A DNA stretch of 64,000 nt, taken from contig CALDSU010000005.1 of the NCBI GenBank assembly GCA_937924525.1, forward strand, positions 62,001 to 126,000. Direction: 5' to 3'. The notes under the pieces were generated by a model. That model was not told where the DNA came from, searched no databases, and was given only the letters and a program-made list of their open reading frames with translations. This document shows, in pieces, positions 52,139 to 60,513 of this stretch. The stretch's first letter is position 1, and every line of letters starts with the position of its first letter. The position numbers and the translations under genes were made by a program. The DNA is from an uncultured Bryobacteraceae bacterium (GTDB taxonomy: Bacteria; Acidobacteriota; Terriglobia; Bryobacterales; Bryobacteraceae).

Positions 52139-52170
52139 GCTGGCCCCCGCAAGGCCCGGCCGGGAGTCCC

Positions 52171-55143
52171 ATGGACGAAGAGCGCCGCGAACGGATCCGG
52201 TACTACCTGTACGCCGCCCTGGTGGGCGCGCTGCTGCTGCTGAACCTCACCGGAGTCTGGAAGACGGTCTTCGGCATCGACACGGCGGCCATCATCACGC
52301 TGCTGGCGGGCTACAAGACGTTCCACAACGCGATTTCCGCCCTGCTTGACAAGCAGCTTTCCGCGGATCTGGCCTTGTGCATCGCGGTGGTGGCCGCGCT
52401 CAGCGCAGGCGAATACCTTGCCGCCGCCGAAGCGATGTTCATCGTCCTGGTGGGCGAAGGACTGGAATCGTACGCCGCCGGACGCACCGAGGCGGCCATC
52501 CGGAAGTTCGTCGCGCAACTGCCGCGGCGCGCGCGCGTGCTGCGTGACGGAGAGGAGATCGAGGTTGAGGCGGCCACGCTGGTCCCGGGCGAGGTGGTGG
52601 TGGTCAGGTCGGGCGAGCGGATCACGGCGGATGGCGTCATTCTCGAAGGCGTCTCGGCGGTGGACGAAAGCTCGGTGACCGGCGAGCCTGTGGCGCGAGA
52701 GAAAACCCCCGGCGAGCTGGTTTATTCCGGGACCGTGAATGGGCACGGCCTGCTGCGGATCCGCGTCGAGCGCGCGGGCGAGGAGACGACGCTGGCCCGC
52801 GTCGCCCGTCTGGTCGAGGAGGCCAGGGAGCGCCCGGCGCCGGTCCAACGGCGCGCCGACCGCTACGCCAAGTACTTTCTGCCCGCGCTGCTGCTGTCAG
52901 GCGCGCTGACCTGGTATTTCACCGGCGACTGGCTGCGGACGGTGGCGGTGCTGATCGTCGCCTGTCCGTGCGCGCTGATTCTGGCCACGCCCACCGCGAT
53001 GGTGGCGGCCATCGGCGGGCTGGCCCGGCGCGGCATTCTGGTGCGCGGTGGCAACGTGCTCGAAGAGGCCGCCAAAGTGGACACGCTGGTGTTCGACAAG
53101 ACCGGCACGCTCACCGAGGGCCGGTTCGAGATCCTCCGCCTGCTCTCGGCGGGCTGCGGGGAGGACGAACTGCTCGCGCTGGCCGCGGCGGCGGAACAGG
53201 CCTCGGAGCACCCGCTGGCGCGCGTGATCGTGGAAGCCGCGCGGGAGCGCCAACTGCGCATCCCCGAGGTATCCGGCGCACGCGTGTTGCCGGGCCGGGG
53301 CGCCGAGGCCACGGTGGGCTTGCGCACGCTCCGGGCGGGCACGGCGGCCTACCTGGCGTCGCATGGCGTCGCCCCGCCGGAGGCGCTCCTTCAGGAAGCG
53401 GACCGGGCCGGCGCCACCACGGTGTGGATCGCCGATGGCGCCACGTTCGCCGGGGGCATCCTGCTGCGGGACCGGATCCGCGAGGGGGTGGCGCCGGCCC
53501 TGGCCGGCCTGCGCCAACTGGCTTTCGACCGCATGTTGCTGCTGACGGGCGACCGCCGCCCGGCGGCGCTGGCCCTCGCCCGCGAAACTGGCATCCCGGA
53601 GGTGGAAGCCGAACTGCTGCCCGAGCAGAAACTGGAACGGGTCCAGCAGCTGGCCCGCGAAGGCCGCGCCGTGGCGATGTTCGGGGACGGCATCAACGAC
53701 GCGCCTTCGCTGGCCGCGGCCGCGGTGGGTGTCGCGGTCTCTGGCGCCAGCGATCTGGCCGCCGAGGCCGCCGGCGTCGTTTATCTTCCCCATTCGCTCG
53801 AAAAACTGCCCCGTCTGTTCGAGGTCAGCCGCCGCGCCGTCCAGACCGCGTGGCAGAACATCGTGCTGTTCGCCGGCGTGGCGAACGGGGTGGCCGTGAT
53901 CGCCTGCGCCACGGGCTATGTAGGCCCCCTCGGGGCGGCGCTGACGCACCAGCTCAGTTCGTTCCTGGTGATGATGAATTCGCTCCGGCTTTTGCGGGTG
54001 GAGCGCGGCGAACAGACGTGGGGGAAGCGGCAATGGCGGCGCACGCCGCTGCCCGCGCTGGCGGCGCGGTTGCGGGGCCTCGCGTTCCGGCTGCCACGCG
54101 CGGCGGCTTGGCGGAATACCCTGGCCGCAGTGCGGCGGCATCCGCGCCGCGCCGCCGCGGCGGCAGGCGGACTGCTCCTGCTCAACGGCTTCTACATCAT
54201 CCCGCCCGAGGAGACCGGCCTCATCGAACGGTTCGGCCGCAAGGCGCTGCCGTATCGCGAACCGGGCGTGCACTACAAACTTCCGTGGCCGGTGGAGCGT
54301 CTGACCCGGGTGCACGCGCGCCGCGTGCGCACACTCGAGATCGGCTACCGCGCCGCACCGGCCCCGCCCGAAACCGAACCCGCCGCCTACGAATGGAACA
54401 CCCCGCACCGCGCGGGACGTTTTCAGCGTCTTCCCGAGGAATCGCTGATGCTGAGCGGCGACCAGAACATGCTGGAGGTTACCGCCGCGGTGCACTACCG
54501 CCTCAGGCGCCCGGACGATTTTCTGTACCGGCACGCCGACGGCGAAGCCACGCTGCGGGCGGCCGCCGAGTCGGTGCTGCAAGCGCTGACCACCAGCTCG
54601 CCGCTGGATGCCATCCTGACCAGCGGACGGCGCGGGCTGGAGACGCGCGCCCGCCAGGAACTCCAGGAGCGGCTGGACCGCTACCAGGCCGGCGTCGAAG
54701 TTCTCCAAGTACGGTTGCAGGACGTGCATCCGGCGCGGGAAGTGGTGGATGCATTCCGCGAAGTCTCCGGCGCGTGGGAGGACCGCGCCCGGCGCATCAA
54801 CGAGGCGGACGGATACCGCCAGGAACAACTGGCGTTGGCTCGGGGCCAGGCCCGGGGCAACCTCGCGCGCGCCGCGGGCTACAAGCACAGCCGGGTCGAG
54901 CGCGCCTACGGCGACGCGGAGCGATTCATCGCCGCCGAAGCCGCCCACCGCGCCGCGCCCGGTCCCACGGAAATCCGGCTGTATTGGGAAATGATCGAAC
55001 AGACCCTGCCAGGCAAGAGAAAGATGATTATCGACGCGAGCCGCGGCCGGCGGCACCTGCTGCTGGTTGACGACGGCGTGGAGATCGCCCCGCCGGGCGC
55101 GCCGCTGCTTCCCCCGCCGCGTGCTTCATCCCGGGAGCCATAA
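52171..55143 (+). CDS. P1B-type metal ATPase fused to an HflK-like SPFH (Band 7) domain
   Basis: 990 residues. Residues 1-610 form a complete P1B ATPase: helices at 11-30, 38-60, 64-101 (two), 235-275 (two) and 563-608 (two); TGEP 170-173; C-P-C 265-267; DKTGT with acceptor D309; HP 347-348; GDGIND 505-510. There is no N-terminal HMA domain. After a basic linker (611-660) a ninth helix (661-677) leads into an SPFH domain, IIPPEETGLIERFG, GVHYKLPWPVERL and DVHPAREVVDAFREV, as in HflK. Since the P1B C-terminus is cytoplasmic, the extra helix puts the SPFH domain in the periplasm. Helix 8 has THQLSS instead of known metal motifs. GGGAG-like site before ATG; probably read with the next three genes. 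Confidence 0.92.
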   Translation: MDEERRERIRYYLYAALVGALLLLNLTGVWKTVFGIDTAAIITLLAGYKTFHNAISALLDKQLSADLALCIAVVAALSAGEYLAAAEAMFIVLVGEGLESYAAGRTEAAIRKFVAQLPRRARVLRDGEEIEVEAATLVPGEVVVVRSGERITADGVILEGVSAVDESSVTGEPVAREKTPGELVYSGTVNGHGLLRIRVERAGEETTLARVARLVEEARERPAPVQRRADRYAKYFLPALLLSGALTWYFTGDWLRTVAVLIVACPCALILATPTAMVAAIGGLARRGILVRGGNVLEEAAKVDTLVFDKTGTLTEGRFEILRLLSAGCGEDELLALAAAAEQASEHPLARVIVEAARERQLRIPEVSGARVLPGRGAEATVGLRTLRAGTAAYLASHGVAPPEALLQEADRAGATTVWIADGATFAGGILLRDRIREGVAPALAGLRQLAFDRMLLLTGDRRPAALALARETGIPEVEAELLPEQKLERVQQLAREGRAVAMFGDGINDAPSLAAAAVGVAVSGASDLAAEAAGVVYLPHSLEKLPRLFEVSRRAVQTAWQNIVLFAGVANGVAVIACATGYVGPLGAALTHQLSSFLVMMNSLRLLRVERGEQTWGKRQWRRTPLPALAARLRGLAFRLPRAAAWRNTLAAVRRHPRRAAAAAGGLLLLNGFYIIPPEETGLIERFGRKALPYREPGVHYKLPWPVERLTRVHARRVRTLEIGYRAAPAPPETEPAAYEWNTPHRAGRFQRLPEESLMLSGDQNMLEVTAAVHYRLRRPDDFLYRHADGEATLRAAAESVLQALTTSSPLDAILTSGRRGLETRARQELQERLDRYQAGVEVLQVRLQDVHPAREVVDAFREVSGAWEDRARRINEADGYRQEQLALARGQARGNLARAAGYKHSRVERAYGDAERFIAAEAAHRAAPGPTEIRLYWEMIEQTLPGKRKMIIDASRGRRHLLLVDDGVEIAPPGAPLLPPPRASSREP

Positions 55144-55146
55144 ACC

Positions 55147-56037
55147 ATGATGCGTGACCGCCCCAAACTTGTCCGCGCGGCGCTGGCCGCGGCCGCCCTT
55201 TGGCTGGTCTGGGCTTCGGTGTTCACGGTCCGCGAGACCGAATTCGCGTTCCTCACCCAGTTCGGCCGTCCGATCCGGTCGGTCGCCGAGGCGGGCCTGC
55301 ACTTCAAATGGCCGGTCCAGAACGTCACCTACTTCGACCGCCGGCTGCGGATCTACAACCCGCGCCCTTCGGAATTCCTGACTCGCGACAAGAAGAACAT
55401 CGTGGTGGAAAACTACGTGGCCTGGCGCATTGACGATCCGGAAAAGTTCGTGCAGTCGGTGGGCGATGCGGGGGCGGCGGAAATGCGGCTGCATGACATC
55501 ATCTGGTCGGGCTTATCGGCGGCCCTGGGCTCGCAGGAGTTGGACGCCCTGGTGTCGCCGGACCCGGCCGCGGTCCGCGCCCGGGAGATCCTGGACCGGC
55601 TCACGGAAGACAGCGACCGGAGCGCGCTGCGCCAGTACGGCATCCGCGTCGTCGATGTGCGGATCAAGCGCATCAATCTGCCGGAGCAGAACAAACAGAG
55701 CGTCTATGCCCGCATGCGCGCCGAGCGCGAGCGGATCGCCCGCCAGTACCGGGCCGAAGGCGAGGAGCAGGCGCTCGCCATTCGCGCCGACGCCGACCGG
55801 CAGCGGGAGGAGATTCTCTCCGCCGCGTACCGCGAAGCGGAGAGGACGCGCGGGGAAGGGGACGCCGAGTCCACGCGCGTGTACGGTCAGGCGTACGCGC
55901 GCAACCCGCGCCTGTATCGCTTTCTCCGGACGCTGGAATCGTACAAGCGCGTGCTCGACGACAAGACCACCGCGATTCTCAGCTCGGATTCCGAGTTGCT
56001 GAAGGTGCTGATGCGCGGGCAGAGCGGGGCGCCATGA
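55147..56037 (+). CDS. hflC: HflC-like SPFH protein
   Basis: 296 residues. An N-terminal membrane helix (ALAAAALWLVWASVFTV) is followed by the SPFH domain (FLTQFGRPIRSVAEAGLHFK, then NIVVENYVAWRIDDPEKF) and a long helix with the HflC signature SVYARMRAERERIARQYRAE, then YGQAYARNPRLYRFLRTLES. HflC and HflK form a large ring around FtsH in the inner membrane with the SPFH domains in the periplasm. It starts 3 bp after the fusion gene and its stop overlaps the next start. No ftsH is nearby, so the ring may serve the ATPase or a distant FtsH. Confidence 0.93.
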   Translation: MMRDRPKLVRAALAAAALWLVWASVFTVRETEFAFLTQFGRPIRSVAEAGLHFKWPVQNVTYFDRRLRIYNPRPSEFLTRDKKNIVVENYVAWRIDDPEKFVQSVGDAGAAEMRLHDIIWSGLSAALGSQELDALVSPDPAAVRAREILDRLTEDSDRSALRQYGIRVVDVRIKRINLPEQNKQSVYARMRAERERIARQYRAEGEEQALAIRADADRQREEILSAAYREAERTRGEGDAESTRVYGQAYARNPRLYRFLRTLESYKRVLDDKTTAILSSDSELLKVLMRGQSGAP

Positions 56038-57029
56038 GCCTGCTGGAACTGCGCGCGCCGGCATTGGCGGCCCCGGCGGGCCCGTTACCTGCCGCGCCTT
56101 CGCCAGGGCGCGGGCGGCGGTACGCGCTTTGGGCAGCAGGCTTGTGGCTGGTCTCCGGGCTCTACCTGGTGCCTTCGGACCAGCAGGCGGTGGTCACCCG
56201 GTTCGGTGCGGTGGTGGAGCCTCGGGCGCTCCCCGGCCTCCACGTGGCGTGGCCTTGGCCGATCGATCGCGTGTATCGCCTGAAAGTCCGTCAGCTCCAG
56301 CGGCTGGTAGCCGGAGGGGACCCCTCCGATACGGTGCTGGGCCGCGCCGACGCTTCCCGCAGCCAGTTTCTGACGGGCGATCAGAACCTGATCCACGTCC
56401 GCGCGGTGGTGCAATACTCGGTCGCCGAGCCCGCGCCTTATCTGTTCGCCAGCGAGGAGGTGAGCGCCGTCGTCGGCGGCGCGGTGGAAAGCGAACTGGC
56501 GCGCTGTTTGTCGGGAAGGGGCGTGGATGCGGTGCTGACTACCGAGAAGGCCGCGATTCAGGAAGAGGTGCGCGCCGGGGCGCAGCGGTTGCTGAACGAG
56601 TACGGCGCGGGCGTGGCGCTGGCGAGCGTCAATTTGGAGTCCGTGCTGCCGCCCGCCGAGGCCGCCGGCGCGTTCCGCGAAGTGGCCAGCGCCCGCGCGG
56701 ACGCCGCCCGGATCGTCCATGAAGCGCTCGGGTACGCCAGCAGCATTTTGCCGCAGGCGCGGGGGGAGGCCCGCCAGCTCATCGAGTCCGCCGAAGCGTA
56801 CAAACAGCGCAAGATCAACGAAGCGGCCGGCGACGCCGCCCGGTTCCACCAGGTGGCCGCCGAGTACGCCAAGGCTGCCGAAGTGACCGGCGAACGTTTG
56901 TACCAGGAAGCGATGGTGGAAATCCTGCCGAAGATCCGCAAGCTGATCGTCGACGCGCAGGGCAATCTGGACCTGACCATTATCCGGCGGGGCGAACCGG
57001 CGCCCGCCGCCGTTGCCCCCGCGCCATGA
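56034..57029 (+). CDS. hflK: HflK-like SPFH protein (second copy)
   Basis: 331 residues. A Pro/Ala-rich N-terminus, a membrane helix (ALWAAGLWLVSGLYLV) and an SPFH domain (AVVTRFGAVVEPRALPGLHV, QFLTGDQNLIHVRAVVQYSV) are followed by a helical stalk (EVASARADAARIVHEALGYA, then QARGEARQLIESAEAYKQRK). It aligns in plan with the C-terminal domain of the fusion gene, so the operon holds three SPFH units: HflK-like, HflC-like, HflK-like. ATGA overlaps link it to both neighbours. Confidence 0.9.
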   Translation: MSLLELRAPALAAPAGPLPAAPSPGRGRRYALWAAGLWLVSGLYLVPSDQQAVVTRFGAVVEPRALPGLHVAWPWPIDRVYRLKVRQLQRLVAGGDPSDTVLGRADASRSQFLTGDQNLIHVRAVVQYSVAEPAPYLFASEEVSAVVGGAVESELARCLSGRGVDAVLTTEKAAIQEEVRAGAQRLLNEYGAGVALASVNLESVLPPAEAAGAFREVASARADAARIVHEALGYASSILPQARGEARQLIESAEAYKQRKINEAAGDAARFHQVAAEYAKAAEVTGERLYQEAMVEILPKIRKLIVDAQGNLDLTIIRRGEPAPAAVAPAP

Positions 57030-57514
57030 AGCGCGCCCGCGCGGCGACGCTGCTGACCGCGGCGGTGCTGGCCGCGTCGTTCGGGTTCGTGGCGCTGCGG
57101 ACGCGCCGGGGCGCCATGCCGGAGGGGCCGCCGCCCGCGGTCCGGGCGCAGACCCCGGAGGACGCGGTGTACGCCATGCTGGAAGCGGCGCGGGAGGGCG
57201 ACGTGGAGGCCTACCTGAACTCCCTGACGGGGGTCCAGGCGGATCTGGCGGCGCGAACTCTGCGGGAAACGGGCAAGGCGGAGTTCCGCGCCGCGTTGCA
57301 GCGCTCGCAGCGCGGCGTGAAAGGCATCGCTCTCCGCGAGCCGGAGAACCCGGGCGACGCGCGTTGCAGCATCCTTGCCGAATACGTGTTCGCGGATCGC
57401 AAGGAGACGCAGCAGATCAACCTCGTCCGCCGCGGCGGCGTATGGAAGATCGAATCGGTCGCCGCCGCAATCGCTGTCCCGCCCGTGGTCCCTTATGGCG
57501 CTCCCGTCCGGTAG
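57026..57514 (+). CDS. Membrane-anchored NTF2/DUF4878-like small protein
   Basis: 162 residues. One N-terminal helix (LLTAAVLAASFGFVAL) anchors a small alpha+beta domain: TPEDAVYAMLEAAREGDVEA, YLNSLTGVQA, AEYVFADRKETQQINLVRRG and GVWKIESVAAA. The pattern is like the cone-shaped NTF2/SnoaL and DUF4878 lipoprotein-like domains that often bind ligands or partners in the periplasm. It starts inside the hflK stop (ATGA), so it belongs to the ATPase-SPFH operon and is a likely periplasmic accessory. No catalytic residues can be named. Confidence 0.7.
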   Translation: MKRARAATLLTAAVLAASFGFVALRTRRGAMPEGPPPAVRAQTPEDAVYAMLEAAREGDVEAYLNSLTGVQADLAARTLRETGKAEFRAALQRSQRGVKGIALREPENPGDARCSILAEYVFADRKETQQINLVRRGGVWKIESVAAAIAVPPVVPYGAPVR

Positions 57515-57581
57515 CCGCCGGGATTCCAGCTAAATGTCGCTGATTTGCTTGCGGTTATTCCAATCCGCGGGCCGCCTGCGC

Positions 57582-57587
57582 TAAAAT
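57582..57587 (+). promoter_or_regulatory. -10 box for the cdaA-cdaR-glmM operon
   Basis: TAAAAT, 32 nt before ATG 57620, in the 105-bp gap after the SPFH operon. The gap is more AT-rich than its surroundings. No good -35 box at the usual distance. Confidence 0.4.
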
Positions 57588-57619
57588 ACGGGGTCGGATG
57601 TCCCTTCCCGAGTCAGCGG

Positions 57620-58468
57620 ATGGATTTTGTTCTGGCGCCACCTACGCTGCCCAAGCTCTCCATGATGGCGATCGTGGATATCGTCATCGTGGCGTTCCTG
57701 ATTTATGAGTTGATCATGATCGTGCGGGGCACCCGCGCCGCGCACATCCTCACGGGCATCCTCACCCTGGCGATTATCTATAACTTGGCGCTGTGGCTAC
57801 GCCTGCATCTGCTGCACACGATTCTGTCGAAGGCGATTCCGTACCTGGCGATCGCCGTCATCGTGCTCTTTCAGTCCGAAATTCGGCGCACGCTCGCCCG
57901 CATCGGCCGGCGGCGGATCGGGACGAGCGCGTTCCAGCGGCGGGAATCCACGGAAGATATCGTGCTGGCCGTGGCGCGGCTGGCGTCGCTGAAAACCGGC
58001 GCGCTCATTGTGCTGGAACGCGATATCGGGCTGCGCACCTTCATCGAGAGCGGGGTGCGCCTGGACGCGCATATTTCGCGCGATTTGCTGGTGTCCATCT
58101 TCAACAAGGAGAGCGCGCTGCATGATGGAGCGGTGATCGTGCAAAAAGACCGGATCAGCGCGGCGGCTTGCTTCCTGCCTCTGAGCATGAACCCGGCGCT
58201 GTCGACCAAGTACGGCACGCGCCACCGCGCCGCCATCGGCGTAACCGAAGAAACCGATTGCCTGGCCGTGGTGGTGTCGGAGGAAACCGGCCGCATCTCG
58301 ATCGCCGCCTTCGGCGAACTCGAATCCGACCTGACCCCCGAAGAGGTCGGCGCGCGGATCGTGCGCCATTTCGGAGCCGACCGCCGCGCCTGGCAGGCGG
58401 AACGGCAGGAGGCGCGCAACCTCCCCGAGGCCCAGGAGGTCCAGCGGGTGTCGCGGCCATGGCCATAA
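57620..58468 (+). CDS. cdaA: Diadenylate cyclase CdaA
   Basis: 282 residues. Three N-terminal membrane helices (about 15-95) precede a DisA_N catalytic domain with the two diagnostic motifs D-G-A at 169-171 (SALHDGAVIV) and G-T-R-H-R at 199-203 (GTRHRAAIG). It condenses two ATP into cyclic di-AMP, a signal for potassium/osmotic and cell-wall homeostasis. ATG 57620 starts a typical CdaA N-terminus; an in-frame codon at 57545 would extend into the promoter region. First gene of the conserved cdaA-cdaR-glmM operon. Confidence 0.95.
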   Translation: MDFVLAPPTLPKLSMMAIVDIVIVAFLIYELIMIVRGTRAAHILTGILTLAIIYNLALWLRLHLLHTILSKAIPYLAIAVIVLFQSEIRRTLARIGRRRIGTSAFQRRESTEDIVLAVARLASLKTGALIVLERDIGLRTFIESGVRLDAHISRDLLVSIFNKESALHDGAVIVQKDRISAAACFLPLSMNPALSTKYGTRHRAAIGVTEETDCLAVVVSEETGRISIAAFGELESDLTPEEVGARIVRHFGADRRAWQAERQEARNLPEAQEVQRVSRPWP

Positions 58469-59112
58469 AGGAAACACTCACCCGGAACCTGGGCTGGCGA
58501 TTGTTCTCGCTGGGCGTGGCGTTTCTGCTTTGGCTGACGTTTGCCACCGATTCCGATCTGGGTGCGTTTGTCCAGGCGCCGCTGGAGTACAAAGGGATGC
58601 CGGAGCACCTGGAAATCAGCTCCGAGGCGCCCGCCTTCGTGACGCTGGATGTGCGGGGTACGGCGGAGCAGTTGCGGGCTTTCAGCGAAAGTCCTTCCGC
58701 CGTCGTGCTGGATTTTTCCCGGATCGCCCGGCCGGGGGAGCATACTTTTCAGATCGACGAACGCAACGCCAATCTGCCGCAGGGGCTGCGGCTGGCGCGG
58801 GCGATTCCCGCGCAGATCCGGTTTCAGTTCGAGGAGCGCATCCAGCGCGAAGTCCCCGTGGAGGTGCGCTTCGGCAGCTCCTTGCCGTTCGGTTACACGC
58901 TCAAACGCTACACGGTGGAGCCGGACAAGGTCATGATTGTGGGGCCCTCCAGCCGGGTCCAGCAAGTGGAGTCGGCGGTCACCGACTCGATTGATCTGAG
59001 CGCGGTAGTGGGGGAGACGCTCTTCCGGGTGGACGCTTATGTGGACAACACCCAGGTGCGGCTGGCCCGCCCGGGCCGCATTTCCGTGCGGGTCTTCGTG
59101 GAAAGGGAGTAG
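58459..59112 (+). CDS. cdaR: YbbR-domain regulator of CdaA (CdaR)
   Basis: 217 residues with an N-terminal membrane helix (NLGWRLFSLGVAFLLWLTFA) and two YbbR-type beta domains (VTLDVRGTAEQLRAF, then SVRVFVERE at the end, each about 75-85 residues). Firmicute CdaR proteins have three or four such domains, so this is a short form, as is common outside Firmicutes. It is expected to bind and modulate the CdaA membrane part. Overlaps cdaA by 10 bp and is followed 3 bp later by glmM. Confidence 0.88.
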   Translation: MAIKETLTRNLGWRLFSLGVAFLLWLTFATDSDLGAFVQAPLEYKGMPEHLEISSEAPAFVTLDVRGTAEQLRAFSESPSAVVLDFSRIARPGEHTFQIDERNANLPQGLRLARAIPAQIRFQFEERIQREVPVEVRFGSSLPFGYTLKRYTVEPDKVMIVGPSSRVQQVESAVTDSIDLSAVVGETLFRVDAYVDNTQVRLARPGRISVRVFVERE

Positions 59113-59115
59113 ATT

Positions 59116-60465
59116 TTGGCCAAGCAGCTTTTCGGCACGGATGGCATCCGGGGAACGGCGGGCACGCCGCCGCTCGATCCGCAAACAGTGTTCGCATTCG
59201 GTGAAGCGCTCGGCGGGATGCTGTGCGCGCGGAACCCCCAACCGGAGGTCCTGCTGGGGATGGATACCCGCGAGTCTTCCCCATGGATCGCGGCGGCGGT
59301 GGCGGGAGGACTGGCGCGCGCCGGGGTGACCGCCCGCTCCGCCGGGCTGCTCACTACGCCGGGCGTCGCGCACCTGACCCGGACCCTGCCGTTCGCCGCG
59401 GGCGTGATGATCTCGGCCTCGCACAACCCGTTTGAGGACAACGGCATTAAGGTGTTCGATCACTCCGGCTTCAAATTGCCGGACCAGCAGGAGCACGAAA
59501 TCGAGGAGGAGATCTTTCGTTTGCGCGAACGAGAAATCGCGCCGGTCTCCCGTGAACTGCCCCCGGATGAGGGTCTGGACGCGCAGTATCTTGCGTTCCT
59601 CTTGTCGACGCTGGAAAGCCCGCCGCCCGTGTTCGCCGGCCGCCGGATCGTGGTCGATTGCGGATATGGAGCAGCTTGCCGCCTGGCGCCGGAGTTGTTC
59701 CGGCGCGCGGGCGCAGAGGTGATTGTCCTGCATGACTCCCCCGACGGGCGCAACATCAACCTGGCGTGCGGCGCGACGCACCCGGAATCCATGCGGCGGG
59801 CGGTCCTCGACTCGGAGGCCGATTTTGGCGTCTCCTTCGATGGCGACGCGGACCGCGCGATCCTGGCGACGCGCACGGGCCGCGTGATCGACGGCGACGC
59901 GGTGCTGCTGATCGCGGCCCGCCACCTGAAGGGACGCGGCCGGCTCCGCCACGACCTGGTGGTGGCGACGGTCATGTCAAACCTCGGACTGGAAAAGGCC
60001 CTGGAGCGCGAGGGGATCCGCCTGCTGCGCACCGCCGTCGGCGACAAATACGTGCTGGAGGAGATGGTCCGCGCCGGCGCCGCGCTCGGCGGCGAGCAAT
60101 CCGGCCACGTCATCTTCCGCGATTACGCCACCACCGGCGACGGCCTGCTCACCGCGCTGCGGATTGCGGAAATCATGGCGCAGACCGGACGGAGCCTCGA
60201 CGAACTGGCGGCGGACCTGCGCGTCTATCCGCAGCGGCTGGTGAACGTCCGCGTGCGCGAGCGCAAGGCGCTCGCCGAGATCCCGGGCGTTCGCGAGGAA
60301 ATCCGCGCCGGCGAGGAGTTGCTGGCCGGCGCCGGCCGTATCTTCGTCCGCTTCTCGGGCACCGAGCCGCTGGCCCGGGTGATGGTGGAAGCGGAAGACG
60401 AGGGCCACGTCGAACTCGTGGCGGCGCGCATCGCACAAGCCATCCAGCGGGAGATCGGCGCGTAG
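59116..60465 (+). CDS. glmM: Phosphoglucosamine mutase GlmM
   Basis: 449 residues. It converts glucosamine-6-phosphate to glucosamine-1-phosphate for UDP-GlcNAc and peptidoglycan synthesis. It opens FGTDGIRGTAG. The phosphoserine loop is MISASHNPFEDNGIK with S102, the metal loop FDGDADR at 241-247, and the C-terminal phosphate loop RFSGTEPLARVMVE. TTG start at 59116, 3 bp after cdaR. In other bacteria GlmM binds CdaA and restrains it, which explains the operon. Confidence 0.95.
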   Translation: MAKQLFGTDGIRGTAGTPPLDPQTVFAFGEALGGMLCARNPQPEVLLGMDTRESSPWIAAAVAGGLARAGVTARSAGLLTTPGVAHLTRTLPFAAGVMISASHNPFEDNGIKVFDHSGFKLPDQQEHEIEEEIFRLREREIAPVSRELPPDEGLDAQYLAFLLSTLESPPPVFAGRRIVVDCGYGAACRLAPELFRRAGAEVIVLHDSPDGRNINLACGATHPESMRRAVLDSEADFGVSFDGDADRAILATRTGRVIDGDAVLLIAARHLKGRGRLRHDLVVATVMSNLGLEKALEREGIRLLRTAVGDKYVLEEMVRAGAALGGEQSGHVIFRDYATTGDGLLTALRIAEIMAQTGRSLDELAADLRVYPQRLVNVRVRERKALAEIPGVREEIRAGEELLAGAGRIFVRFSGTEPLARVMVEAEDEGHVELVAARIAQAIQREIGA

Positions 60466-60513
60466 CCGTGTTGCAAACCGGCCCCGGTCATGCTTTCATG
60501 GCAGGGATCATTC

